Shown: positions 24,572 to 33,859, counted from the first letter of the stretch. The stretch: DNA of 33,991 bases from Kamptonema sp. UHCC 0994 (GCF_029167235.1 NZ_JARFTR010000305.1:1-33991), one strand, 5' to 3'. A program made the numbers and translations. The notes: generated by a model not told the origin, from the sequence alone.

Positions 24572-26920
24572 TCAAATATTGTCAAACAGCTCATCTACCT
24601 GGCTAACTTGAAAACGCTTAATAGGCACTTCTCTTTGACCGCTGAATTGCCAACTTTGCCCCCCTACCTCGCAATTGAGTAACCACTCTAAGAGTTCAGA
24701 ACGACCTTTACTATTTGCTATTGAAACCTTGAGTTCTGCAATAGAAGAATCTGAATATGCTGGTATTGTGTTCCAGGTTGCTTGAGTGCCTGTAAATGTT
24801 AGTCTAACTGTCTTCAAGGGAACTGAGTTAGGATTTACCAGCGTCACCCGCAGGGTACTTGCCTGATTTGGTGTCAAATATCCCTCTACCTTGATAATAG
24901 GTTGTACGACCAGAATGGGTGTCGGCTGTAATTCAATCCAGGCCACAACTGTCTCTTCAGGAGTTGCGCCACCGTGCGTCCAGCCGCCGGGTCTGCGTTC
25001 TACTGCGGCGTAACTTTTGGGAATGAGAAAATCGTAAGGCAGATTGTATGCGTCTTTTGAGAGATAATACCAATCCTGCTCAAGATAGCGTAGGTCATCG
25101 GCTGATAGGGTTTTATCAATAGCACAGCAACGAGTTCCTTGATAAATGCTTTGTGTAGTGCCTTCTGGGGTGTTATCATCATTAAATTCAAAGGCAATTT
25201 TGGGAACTTTTTTTACAGAGCATTGAGGTGGTAAAAGCGTACTACCGTGATCGCTAATCACAAAACCTACTGCTTTGAAACCTTGCTTGAGACATTGCTG
25301 AAAACTTTGATTAGCTAAACGTGCTATCAGGTTTAGATGACCGTCAACACTCTCATCATCAGTGAAACTGCTGCTGTGGTGGTTTTGCTCATCGAGGGCA
25401 TTGTAAAGTAAAGCATAGATACCTGGTTTGGCATCTGCTACGAATGCCATTTCCATATCTGATGGTTGGGTGTACACAAGAACACTTACTTTTTCACAAC
25501 CAAGCCTAGTTTTCAAAAGCTGTGAAATCGGCTTGTTTGTGTTCGTTTTGTCAAAATATCCCTGCACGATAGCTCGCTTAGAAATAGATGTCACTGAAGG
25601 CAATCCTGACAAGGTTGGACATATTTCTGGGACTCCCATACCACTCTCCGCACAAATAGCCGAAAGTTTTTTTCCCTGCCACCAAGTCAACCCATCAACA
25701 ATAAACCACAATACAACATCTGCTTGCTTCGAGTCAATTAATTCTTGAATTCGGCTTAGCTGATTCGTGACAATTGAAGCATTAGGATTAAATTGTAATT
25801 CTGGATATTTCCCGACCAGCCAATCCGCAAAACGATTAGCTAAATCAATTTGAAGGTCACGGGGTTGACGGTTGCGAATTATCCAACTAAAGTATGGCAT
25901 ATATTCAACCGTCGCCCAATTAAGCCATTCCTCGGTAGACCAATTCCCATCAGATATCTGAGGTAAAGGCGGACGAACTAGGGATTCCAGTCTTCTTAAC
26001 ACATTCCTAGCTTCTGAAAAGAGAGAAAATCGATGCCTAATGAGGTCAATAATTGGAAGAGTTAGCAGGCTTATATTTTTTTGCGCCCATTGCTCGACAA
26101 TACTTAGTTCAACATCAGCTAGTCCAGACATCCATTTAACAGCTACTATCATCGCTTCTGGAGTCGGGTTTCTTGCAAGCCACGAACTCCAGAAGCACTT
26201 TAAATCTGCTTCATATTTCCTCAACAAATCCCGGCATAAGTTAAGATGGCGATCGCAGTCTTCTATTGAGGCACATTCAAATTGCTGACGAAGAGTAAAA
26301 CTGCTCGGATAAGCTTTTAAAGCCCAACGCAAAAGAACTGCCTCCCCAGCCTGCTGCCAGCTATCTTGCCCCATACATTGAAGAAAAATATTATAGCGAT
26401 TATCAGCATCTATCCATTGATTTAATCTGGCTTTTGCCAGTGTCATTAATGACACTGGAATTTGCCCTTTCTGTACAGCCCATACTGATAAATCGGCTAA
26501 ATGACCTTGATATAAATTCGTGGTTCTCCAAATCGGATCAATGAGTTGACCTATAATCCAGCCAGAGGGGTCAGTTGCCGCTGCAAAATCTGGCTTTGGT
26601 AGATTGAGTAGCTGCAAATCTTGAATAGCAGCATCGTCTAATTCAGAGGGGAGTGCAAAATCAAACTTTTGTCGGAAGCGATCGCGCAAATCGATCTCTT
26701 CCCAACGCACAACCTGCAAATCATAGTCACGCATATCCTCTAGCCACTGAGCTAGAATGCGAGACTGTACATAAACAGTGTAATCCCGATCTTGAGCGTC
26801 TAGGGCGCGACGCAAACGCTGTCTTAAAGGAATATAATCTTGAATTTTGTTGACAACCCAAGTGTAGTTATCTGTTTCAATCTGCTGCGTGCAGTAAAAA
26901 TCACAGTAAATAGTAATCAT
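24572..26920 (-). CDS. pglZ: PglZ, alkaline-phosphatase-superfamily BREX protein
   Basis: A 782-residue PglZ-domain protein, counted from the ATG at 26920, which overlaps the brxC stop in an ATGA junction. The frame stays open to an ATG at 26953, but the overlap and the pattern of the operon favour the inner start. Metal-site motifs typical of PglZ are visible: WFIVDGLTWW (Asp near 409), SVTSISKR, ISDHGSTLLPP (Asp-His near 557) and GGWTHGGATPEE (His near 645). A beta-sandwich-like tail (about 680-780) follows. PglZ is a core protein found in all BREX types and is needed for modification and defence; its substrate is not firmly established. It lies between brxC and brxL. Confidence 0.9.
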   Translation of the reverse strand: MITIYCDFYCTQQIETDNYTWVVNKIQDYIPLRQRLRRALDAQDRDYTVYVQSRILAQWLEDMRDYDLQVVRWEEIDLRDRFRQKFDFALPSELDDAAIQDLQLLNLPKPDFAAATDPSGWIIGQLIDPIWRTTNLYQGHLADLSVWAVQKGQIPVSLMTLAKARLNQWIDADNRYNIFLQCMGQDSWQQAGEAVLLRWALKAYPSSFTLRQQFECASIEDCDRHLNLCRDLLRKYEADLKCFWSSWLARNPTPEAMIVAVKWMSGLADVELSIVEQWAQKNISLLTLPIIDLIRHRFSLFSEARNVLRRLESLVRPPLPQISDGNWSTEEWLNWATVEYMPYFSWIIRNRQPRDLQIDLANRFADWLVGKYPELQFNPNASIVTNQLSRIQELIDSKQADVVLWFIVDGLTWWQGKKLSAICAESGMGVPEICPTLSGLPSVTSISKRAIVQGYFDKTNTNKPISQLLKTRLGCEKVSVLVYTQPSDMEMAFVADAKPGIYALLYNALDEQNHHSSSFTDDESVDGHLNLIARLANQSFQQCLKQGFKAVGFVISDHGSTLLPPQCSVKKVPKIAFEFNDDNTPEGTTQSIYQGTRCCAIDKTLSADDLRYLEQDWYYLSKDAYNLPYDFLIPKSYAAVERRPGGWTHGGATPEETVVAWIELQPTPILVVQPIIKVEGYLTPNQASTLRVTLVNPNSVPLKTVRLTFTGTQATWNTIPAYSDSSIAELKVSIANSKGRSELLEWLLNCEVGGQSWQFSGQREVPIKRFQVSQVDELFDNI

Positions 26921-29900
26921 TGCGGATCGTACTCCTCCTTCAATCGCTGCCACAAAGCATACTGTTCTTGTGGAGAAATACTTTCAAAAATTGTCTGGAT
27001 TTGGGTAAATGCTTGCTCTACCGCACCATTAGTATCAGCACCATTATTGAGTTCTTTGACAACACTTGCATCACCTATAGATGAAGACTCAGATGCTCTA
27101 GTTATAGTTTTATTGGTGGTAGTGGAATAGTTGGTTGTAGCCCTAGCTGTGGTGGTTGTGCCAGTTGCAGAGCTTTTGGCTAGGCTGCCCGATTTTGTAG
27201 AAGCAGGGCTACTTGTAGCAGTTTTTGAGCTTTTTGAACTCGCAGGGCTTTTTGTTGGGTTAACTGGCGAGGTTGTAGCAATTGTAGAGGGTGTAGGAGT
27301 TATTGGTGATGACCGTCCCAACTCTTCTGCTTTTGCTTCGGCAGCCGTTTTTGCTTCAGACAGACGTTGCAAATATTCATCTCTGGTACTAATGGCTGGC
27401 CACCCGTCAAAAGGTAGCAGTCCCCATCGAGATGCCAGTGCATTTAAAAAAGCCTGTTCAAAATTGTGTGGGTCATCATCTATAACATCCAAAAGGTCGC
27501 GTGCATCTGGATTTCCTGCTAAATCTGTACAGCGTAATACACCGACTGATTGCTTTCGCCAATTCTGCGCTGCTTTCAAGGCATCATCCCAATCCTTCGG
27601 CTGATTTGTTAACCCGAAGTGCTGACCCACTTGCCACGCCATGTGAGCTTTAAATTTTTTAGAGAATTTACTTAAGTGCTTGCAAGCATTTTCTAGGACT
27701 GTGAAAGTGATATCCAGTTGTATTTTAGTCCATTGTAAACTATCAGAAGAAAGCCCTAAAAGAATCGGCAGACTATTAATTAAAGCCTCTGCCGTTTCTG
27801 GAGCCGTAGGTAGAGAAGCAACTTTCATTAGTGCTACGGATGCAGAAATAGTCTCTGAGGTAACGTCTTCTAGGATACTAGCTAGCTCATCCTCAGAAGC
27901 TCGTCGGCCAGCAAAAGAAATGTCATTTGTCCATTGCCGGAGTAGTTCCGCAATCTGGTTGCGTAAAGAGGCGGTTTCACCAGGTTGGTTACGAACCTGA
28001 CCCCGACCTGGATACAAAGCCCGTTCTACCAGTCCGCGTAGAAACTGACGCTGTGTATCCGTCAAAGGCTGGTAGCGTACCACATACTTTGTCGGCAACT
28101 CGACCATTTCGATGATGTTTTTCCCAATAACATCAATGGGGCGCTCGCCTGTTGCTGTTGTGGTGTAAATTTCCAAATAATCTCGATTGAAACGATAGAA
28201 AGCCGCAGTAAACAGTTGTAAAACAGACGGATATAATCCGTAAGGACGACTAGCAAGTGTATTCACTATTTGCAACCAAGGAGTGCCTTGCCGCAATTGA
28301 GCGTCTAACAAAAGCCATACAACATTACTGTTCTTTTGCTGATTTGTAGGAACGCATAAGTCGTAGGTGGCATAGCCTCCTGTCTGCTTAACTTTATTAA
28401 TTAATCCTAATTCAACTGCTCCATCTAAGACGATAGCCTCTTCTGCTGTTTTTTTGCCTCCTTTTTTATCTGGAATCTGGAAAGGTGCTTGCAAAATTTT
28501 ATCAAGTACATTTTCTACATATTTTGACTTGCCACTGGGCTTGAGGTGCTGGCGAATTCTGTGCGCTGGCGTTGCTGAAAAGACATCCTCCATAACTTTT
28601 TTAGCCAACAGGTGGAGATGACCATGTGTATTGAGTGGTATCGTGCGTCCACCCCAAAACCACTCAAAATTTGAAGGTTGCTCAAATAATCGCAACGCCT
28701 GCTCAAATGCTGTAATATAATCTTTTCCTACTAACCCAGAATCGATGAGAAGTTCCTGATAGTCGGGAGTTTTATAGTTTTCACTTTCTCGTAATTCTTC
28801 CAAAGCTCGTTTGCGCTTGAATCGTACAATTAAATCAGTAGGATTTCGAGGTACAGCTACAACTAACTGGTCATGCTGACGGGTTAATTGTAAAGCTGTA
28901 GAGCGTGCCTGCTCTAACTCTGACTCCGAGGCAGCAACCACATACCACAATGAGCCATCATTTTCTTGTAGAGATTGGGTTAAAGATACTGGACTTGAGA
29001 GTTCAGCAGGGCTAACAAATTGGGTAATGAGATGGCGATCGCTTCCACGCTCTTTATTGTAATCTTGCGCCTCAACATCATTAAGCTTGTGAAGACTACT
29101 ATTGAGAAAGGCTATAGGCGATTGCCTATTATCTCCTTGAGCCTTACGGTCAATCTGACTCCGCAGTTCTAGCGGATTTGCACGCCCCGGTTTAACTAAT
29201 TGGTAATGTCCGCTTTGCGAAGGATAAGCAATCCCAACTTGTTCTAGTTGACTAAGTGCAGCAGCTACCTCTGGCATTTTTGAAGTAGATAAACCGAGGG
29301 CGTGGCGTAGTAATTCGAGATCGGCACGCAAATTAGTTAAACCGCTAGCCACATCCAACATCACCAATGCACGCAGTAAACGCCCCTCTATACCAGTTTC
29401 TATTTGTTGCGCTGAAAGAGTTTGGCTGGCATCTTGATACGCTTTTAGTAAATCTGGACGCTTTTCTGTTAAGTTGCTCTCAAAATATTCAAATAATTTA
29501 TCTAGCGATAATAACGATATCCAACCATTTAAAGCATCACCATTAGCCTCTTGGATGAAATGATTTAACCCGCGCTCTGCATCCCAGATAAAACTAAACA
29601 TTGTCCGTTCGTTTTGTGCCAGGACTGCATTCAATCTCGACAAGCAATAAGTGGCTAGAGGATGCAATGGGAAACACCCTTGAACTATCGTCTTTTGCAC
29701 CCATTCACGGTCGGTTTTTCCAGTAGCACGACTGCCCCACAAGCGCATAGCTAGTGTGAGTAAGTCATCTCGTTGTTTCTCCGCATTGTCGAACAGACGA
29801 TCGGTCGATATGAGTTTAGCAATAGAGGCACCAATCAATTCTTCCGTGTTTAGAGAGCGCAGTTCATGTTGGCTAAAACGTCCCCCACTGCGTTCTAATG

Positions 29901-30852
29901 CCGCCTGTGCCACCTGGGTACTGCCCTGAGCGCTAGCAAAACTTTGCAAGCTAACCACATAAAAATGAAGTTGATTTTCTCTCGAACGGACGGCTGCTTC
30001 TGCTAAATTATCGATGCCCTTGCTATCGGCTGCCGTTGATGACTCCCCTAGTTTCTGAAGCAAATGAGTAAACTCGTCCGCGATCGCAAAAATGCCACTA
30101 TACTCACCGTTTGCTACAATCTTTTTTGCCACCTCAGCAAAAGCTTCCGATGGTCTTTGGATAACAGCAGTAGGCTGAAATGGCGTACCGGAAGCTTTAT
30201 GTGCAGCAGGGCGAAACCTATCCAAAGCTGAGTCACCTCGCGAACTTTTCAAGTCAGACTTTAGTTGATTTAAGGTGCGCCCAGAATCCTTTTCCAAAAC
30301 TTCTGACAACCGCTTAATTGTTTCAGGATAACCCACTTCCCATTCTTCTATCTGCTTCAAAGCGGCTTGATAATAAGTATTTGCTAACAAACTTTCTAAA
30401 TTTTGAGCTTTAAGAGAATCAGCTAATCCAGTCAATACAAAACTGCTGAAAGTAACAGCAGTATCAGCTTGCAGCAGCACCAGCAAAAAGGGCGGTTTTC
30501 CCAGACGAGCTTTGTATATAGCTTCAGCTTGGGCATGATTGAGATGGCGCAAACGTTCAAAGAAAGGAGCTAAAAGAGGGTCGTCCGATGAACGAGTCAC
30601 ATAGTTAGCAATCATCAACATCAGGTCGGATTTTCCCGTGCCATAAGTACCGACAAACGAACGGGCGCGTTGCTCCGAATTGGGTTGCAGACTATCCCTA
30701 AGACTCATAAAGATATCAAGAATCTCTTGAGTGGGAATGTAGCTTTCAACGAAGTGGCGGTTAAGTTGCTCGTCAAAAAAATCACCAGGCAGTTGTACAG
30801 AGGGTTTAAATCCACCTTGAACCTCGACTAACTCCCGCATTTTTCGTGTCAT
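26917..30852 (-). CDS. brxC: BrxC, large BREX ATPase
   Basis: A 1311-residue P-loop ATPase of the BrxC/PglY family. GTYGTGKS (68-75) is Walker A; FAIADEFTHLLQ (about 255-266) is the Walker B region. SYIPTQEIL stands about 30 residues before the P-loop, as in the module A ATPase. Residues 1181-1259 are an extreme Ser/Thr/Lys/Pro-rich low-complexity linker, followed by a helical tail of about 52 residues (FTQIQTIFESISPQEQYALW) that may be a docking segment. BrxC is an essential AAA-type component of BREX complexes. Its ATG overlaps the brxF-like stop (ATGA), and its stop overlaps the pglZ start. Confidence 0.88.
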   Translation of the reverse strand: MTRKMRELVEVQGGFKPSVQLPGDFFDEQLNRHFVESYIPTQEILDIFMSLRDSLQPNSEQRARSFVGTYGTGKSDLMLMIANYVTRSSDDPLLAPFFERLRHLNHAQAEAIYKARLGKPPFLLVLLQADTAVTFSSFVLTGLADSLKAQNLESLLANTYYQAALKQIEEWEVGYPETIKRLSEVLEKDSGRTLNQLKSDLKSSRGDSALDRFRPAAHKASGTPFQPTAVIQRPSEAFAEVAKKIVANGEYSGIFAIADEFTHLLQKLGESSTAADSKGIDNLAEAAVRSRENQLHFYVVSLQSFASAQGSTQVAQAALERSGGRFSQHELRSLNTEELIGASIAKLISTDRLFDNAEKQRDDLLTLAMRLWGSRATGKTDREWVQKTIVQGCFPLHPLATYCLSRLNAVLAQNERTMFSFIWDAERGLNHFIQEANGDALNGWISLLSLDKLFEYFESNLTEKRPDLLKAYQDASQTLSAQQIETGIEGRLLRALVMLDVASGLTNLRADLELLRHALGLSTSKMPEVAAALSQLEQVGIAYPSQSGHYQLVKPGRANPLELRSQIDRKAQGDNRQSPIAFLNSSLHKLNDVEAQDYNKERGSDRHLITQFVSPAELSSPVSLTQSLQENDGSLWYVVAASESELEQARSTALQLTRQHDQLVVAVPRNPTDLIVRFKRKRALEELRESENYKTPDYQELLIDSGLVGKDYITAFEQALRLFEQPSNFEWFWGGRTIPLNTHGHLHLLAKKVMEDVFSATPAHRIRQHLKPSGKSKYVENVLDKILQAPFQIPDKKGGKKTAEEAIVLDGAVELGLINKVKQTGGYATYDLCVPTNQQKNSNVVWLLLDAQLRQGTPWLQIVNTLASRPYGLYPSVLQLFTAAFYRFNRDYLEIYTTTATGERPIDVIGKNIIEMVELPTKYVVRYQPLTDTQRQFLRGLVERALYPGRGQVRNQPGETASLRNQIAELLRQWTNDISFAGRRASEDELASILEDVTSETISASVALMKVASLPTAPETAEALINSLPILLGLSSDSLQWTKIQLDITFTVLENACKHLSKFSKKFKAHMAWQVGQHFGLTNQPKDWDDALKAAQNWRKQSVGVLRCTDLAGNPDARDLLDVIDDDPHNFEQAFLNALASRWGLLPFDGWPAISTRDEYLQRLSEAKTAAEAKAEELGRSSPITPTPSTIATTSPVNPTKSPASSKSSKTATSSPASTKSGSLAKSSATGTTTTARATTNYSTTTNKTITRASESSSIGDASVVKELNNGADTNGAVEQAFTQIQTIFESISPQEQYALWQRLKEEYDPQ
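27076..27312 (-). other. Low-complexity Ser/Thr-rich linker inside brxC
   Basis: This segment encodes roughly 79 residues made largely of Ser, Thr, Ala, Lys and Pro, with no hydrophobic core, bridging the main ATPase body and a short predicted helical tail. The antisense frames here are open only because of the biased codon use and should not be called as genes. Confidence 0.8.
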
Positions 30853-31328
30853 AGCTGCACCTCTTCAGGCATCTCAAATATGTGATTCATCTCAGGTATT
30901 ATTTTTAATAATTGTTGAGTTGTGCGCTTTCTAGTCACTAAAACGACACCTATCGGCAAACGAGTAGCACGTCCTACCTGCTTAAAAAATACCTCTTGCT
31001 GTTCCCAATTCCACAAACTTAACAAGGGTTCAATCTCGTCAATGGCGATTATTTCAGGTGCTACCTTGTTATCTATTAAGTTTTTTATAGTTCCCAAAAA
31101 ATCTTCGGGATGATAACTTTCTTCGCGTCCAATCAAACTGTCTAAAAAACCTGGTTCTAGTGTGAAATCTATGTATCTCCAGCTAGTACGCTGACAGACG
31201 GTGCGGCTGAGCAATGTCTTGCCAGAACGAGGCTTCCCGACAACCCACAAAACTCGGTATCGAGCTTGTTCTCGACAGACAATGCGAATGCGCTCTTCAA
31301 GGGTCAGAACGAGACCTTCAAAGTTCAT
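30849..31328 (-). CDS. brxF: BrxF-like small P-loop protein
   Basis: A 159-residue ATPase with GKPRSGKT (Walker A, 31-38) and IIAIDEIEP (Walker B, 93-101), then VVLVTRKR near 130 as a sensor-like strand. This matches BrxF, a small P-loop protein better known from type 3 BREX. It overlaps the DUF4007 stop upstream and the brxC start downstream by 4 bases each, so it is made in step with both. It probably assists or regulates BrxC, although the family's mechanism is not well defined. The subtype name is by resemblance. Confidence 0.72.
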   Translation of the reverse strand: MNFEGLVLTLEERIRIVCREQARYRVLWVVGKPRSGKTLLSRTVCQRTSWRYIDFTLEPGFLDSLIGREESYHPEDFLGTIKNLIDNKVAPEIIAIDEIEPLLSLWNWEQQEVFFKQVGRATRLPIGVVLVTRKRTTQQLLKIIPEMNHIFEMPEEVQL

Positions 31329-32155
31329 TGTTGTTTGTAGTAACGTTCTAGCAAGGTTGGCGGTGAATCGATATACAGTCGGTTAACTGGCTCGTGTTGC
31401 GTTTCAGAAAAGCTTAAATAGCCAAGGCCCGCCAGTTCGCCCACGAACTGCCGGATCTGTCGGTCATCCGTTTGACACAGATGCCCAAGACTACCTTCCT
31501 CTTTGCACAACTGCACGAAACGCAGGGTATTCGTATGATTGTAGTGGCGATGCCACCAGTCACACAAGAGATAACCCACTACTAGGATGTGCGGCCAATT
31601 GGGAGAACCTACGCTCAGGGTGGTTTTTTGCTTCATTAAAATCCCCAATTTGCTCAATCCTTGGGGACGAATGTAGGTACTGAGAGCACAAGAAGGATCT
31701 TTGCTGAGAGCGGAACGATTATTAACTTCACCCATGACGCTGGCAAAATAGGAACTAAATTGCTCAGGAGTGAAGGTCAAACCGGGTGAGAGGAATTCAT
31801 TAATGAGAATGCGCCATGCCTCAGAACACTCAGTGTGTTTGGTGGACAGGTAATAATGCAGTACCCACTGCGTCCCCAAGTCGGTCAGAGTTGGATCGTA
31901 TTTACTAGCCAATTGACCAAAGGATGTTAGTTCGTAGGTTAGTGTCCGCTGTCGCTGTTCGCCAGAGTGAAGGGTTGCCAAACCCGTATGACGTAGCCAT
32001 GCCGAAAAACCCTCGGCAACGGGGCGATTAACACCCATACACTGAGCTAAGGCATCATGGCCCTGTTCAGACTGAGCCTGCACGCACTGTAAAGCCGTGC
32101 TGAGACGTTTCAGATCGAGGTTGAAGTTTTGGTAAAAACCTATTGTCTTGGCCAA
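31325..32155 (-). CDS. DUF4007 family protein (module B)
   Basis: A 276-residue DUF4007 paralogue. It retains MGVNRPVAEGFSAWLRHTGL (40-59, corresponding to the LGVGKNM block of module A), TQWVLHYYL (95-103) and SALSKDPSCALSTYI (148-162, corresponding to SLKKDVTCILRMYV). The start is a TTG at 32155; an in-frame TAA two codons upstream rules out a longer form. It is the first gene of the operon DUF4007-brxF-brxC-pglZ-brxL, with 4-base ATGA overlaps up to pglZ. The role of DUF4007 is unknown; association with sulfur-based DNA modification is suggested by the sulfurtransferase and cysteine desulfurase on either side of the operon. Confidence 0.8.
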   Translation of the reverse strand: MAKTIGFYQNFNLDLKRLSTALQCVQAQSEQGHDALAQCMGVNRPVAEGFSAWLRHTGLATLHSGEQRQRTLTYELTSFGQLASKYDPTLTDLGTQWVLHYYLSTKHTECSEAWRILINEFLSPGLTFTPEQFSSYFASVMGEVNNRSALSKDPSCALSTYIRPQGLSKLGILMKQKTTLSVGSPNWPHILVVGYLLCDWWHRHYNHTNTLRFVQLCKEEGSLGHLCQTDDRQIRQFVGELAGLGYLSFSETQHEPVNRLYIDSPPTLLERYYKQQ

Positions 32156-32486
32156 GGGTTACATCCACGCACTTAATGCTTTATTTTAAAAGATAGTGGG
32201 TATTTAGTAGCCTTAACGAAAGATGCCCCAAGCAAACTTTGCCACCCAAATAGCTGCCCAGCGATCAGATGCAAGCTTTGCAGAATCCTTACTCTGCCAA
32301 GCGATCGGATGCAAGCTTTGCAGAACCCTTACTCTGCTAAGCACTGAGCGCAGCAAGTAGTCGGACGCGCCAAAAAGATTCTGCACTAAAAGCGGGTCTA
32401 AGATTAGGGTTTTTAAGCATCATTCTACCCTTGAAATTTCTTTATAACCCTTACTCAAGCGTGAAAATCATAAAGTAGCTTGAAGC
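32156..32486. promoter_or_regulatory. Divergent intergenic region between module B and the desulfurase
   Basis: These 331 bases must carry the start signals for both the minus-strand BREX operon and the plus-strand cysteine desulfurase. I could not pick a confident promoter by eye. The middle holds a 40-bp tandem repeat, listed separately. A short AGCGTGAAA repeat occurs at about 32458 and again at the desulfurase start. Confidence 0.45.
32261..32340. repeat. Two tandem 40-bp repeats in the divergent control region
   Basis: Units 32261-32300 and 32301-32340 align without gaps and differ at only three positions. Each begins GCGATC and contains the partial palindrome GCAAGCTTTGC and ACTCTGC. 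A decayed third start (GCACTGAGCGC) follows. The repeat may be a regulator-binding array or a slippage product. Confidence 0.7.
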
Positions 32487-33698
32487 GTGAAAGATATACA
32501 AACTAAAAGTTATCCCATATACCTCGATTACCATTCAACAACTCCAGTTGATAGTCGGGTTGCGAAGTTGATGCTGCATTACATGACAACAGCATTCGGT
32601 AATGCCAGTAGCATTGACCATACTTATGGGGATGAAGCCGAAAGAGCTGTGTCCCAGGCAGCAAGGCACATCGCTCAATTAGTTGGAGCTTCACCTAAAG
32701 AAGTAACTTTCACTTCGGGAGCTACTGAGAGCATTAACCTGGCAATTCAAGGCAGCATAGCTGCTGAAAACAGTTCTCAAACAAAAGTTCGGATTGCTAT
32801 ATTGCCTGTTGAACACAAAGCTGTTTTAGATCCTTGTTATGCCTTAGATAAAAAGGGATTAGCTGAGGTTTTAGTGCTGCGTGTTGACTCCAAAGGCAGC
32901 CTTTGCCTAGAGCATCTTGAACAAGTTTGCGCGTCGGGGCTGTCGCTGCTCTGCGTTATGGCAGCTAACAACGAAATTGGTAATATTTATCCGCTCCGAG
33001 AAGTGGGAAGCATCGCTCAAAAATACGGCATTCCTTTTCTGTGCGATGCTTCCCAAGCTGTGGGGAAAATACCCATTAATTTTGAAGAGTGGGGAATTAC
33101 TTACTTGGCTATATCGGCGCATAAACTTTATGGGCCTAAAGGTTCTGGAGCGTTAGTAGTCAGGAAAGGACATCACATAGAGCCAATTTTATTGGGTGGC
33201 GGACATCAAAAGGGGTTGAGGTCTGGAACTCTTAATGTTCCTGGTATTGTTGGATTAGGAGAAGCTTGTCGCCTGCGTCAGTTGGAAATGTTCGAGGATG
33301 AGAGGGCGATCGCTGTTCTGAGAGACAAATTGCAGAATTTGCTGCTGGAAAAAATTCCTGGTCTAGTTGTTAATGGAGATATCTCTTGTCGTTTAGCTGG
33401 CAATCTCCACATTTCTATCCCTGACGTTCCGAATACTGCGATCGTTGCCAGAGTCCGTTCTCAGTTGGCAATCTCCACTGGTGCTGCCTGCACGTCGGGT
33501 GTCGAGGCTCCCTCTCATGTCCTGCAAGCTATGCGTCTGCCAGAGTCGCTGATAGAAGGAGCGTTGCGTATAGGTGTTGGTAAATTTACAACATCTTTGG
33601 AGATTGAGCAAGCTGCGAAGATTCTTTCTAATGCTGTCAATCAGGCTCGTCAAGCTATGGTAGGAGGAGTTGGGCAGCACATCGGAAGTACAAACTAA
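32487..33698 (+). CDS. Cysteine desulfurase (DndA/IscS-type)
   Basis: A 403-residue PLP enzyme that takes sulfur from cysteine and holds it as a persulfide. YLDYHSTTPVD at the N-terminus, TSGATESINLAIQG, the PLP-lysine segment SAHKLYGPKG (Lys near 212) and the active-site Cys 335 in GAACTSG are all present. Because it stands beside BREX and PAPS-reductase genes, a dedicated sulfur donor for DNA phosphorothioation (the role of DndA or SspA) is more likely than housekeeping IscS, which usually sits with iscU. The GTG start at 32487 is used; no stronger upstream start exists. It is transcribed away from module B. Confidence 0.87.
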   Translation: MKDIQTKSYPIYLDYHSTTPVDSRVAKLMLHYMTTAFGNASSIDHTYGDEAERAVSQAARHIAQLVGASPKEVTFTSGATESINLAIQGSIAAENSSQTKVRIAILPVEHKAVLDPCYALDKKGLAEVLVLRVDSKGSLCLEHLEQVCASGLSLLCVMAANNEIGNIYPLREVGSIAQKYGIPFLCDASQAVGKIPINFEEWGITYLAISAHKLYGPKGSGALVVRKGHHIEPILLGGGHQKGLRSGTLNVPGIVGLGEACRLRQLEMFEDERAIAVLRDKLQNLLLEKIPGLVVNGDISCRLAGNLHISIPDVPNTAIVARVRSQLAISTGAACTSGVEAPSHVLQAMRLPESLIEGALRIGVGKFTTSLEIEQAAKILSNAVNQARQAMVGGVGQHIGSTN

Positions 33699-33712
33699 AT
33701 TACTTGACCGAG

Positions 33713-33859
33713 ATGGCTGCGACAGGTTTAACAGGAGCGGCTGCGATCGCAGCAGCTTTAGCATTTCTAGGTAGCCCAGCAGGAATGCTAGGTGTAGGAG
33801 ACCGCAATCATAATCGCTCAAGACCGCAATCAGGATTTTTTCGAGACCACATTAAATGA
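33713..33859 (+). CDS. Small alanine-rich ORF, possibly a gene remnant
   Basis: Forty-eight codons starting 14 bases after the desulfurase stop encode an Ala/Gly-rich hydrophobic stretch (GLTGAAAIAAALAFLGSPAGM) and then a polar tail. I recall similar Ala/Gly hydrophobic segments at the C-terminus of some cyanobacterial proteins. The sequence past the TGA stays readable in another frame as repeats of the LQTKLNATQTTLNA type, which suggests a frameshifted remnant of a longer, repetitive protein. Confidence 0.3.
   Translation: MAATGLTGAAAIAAALAFLGSPAGMLGVGDRNHNRSRPQSGFFRDHIK

Noticed and set aside
24572-26953. PglZ start at 26953
   Set aside because: The inner ATG at 26920 overlaps the brxC stop (ATGA), matching the two other couplings in the operon; the upstream 11 residues would overlap brxC further.
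27131-27604. Plus-strand frame of 157 residues
   Set aside because: It is antisense to the Ser/Thr-rich linker and neighbouring part of brxC; the Val/Ala/Leu-rich translation is a product of that composition.
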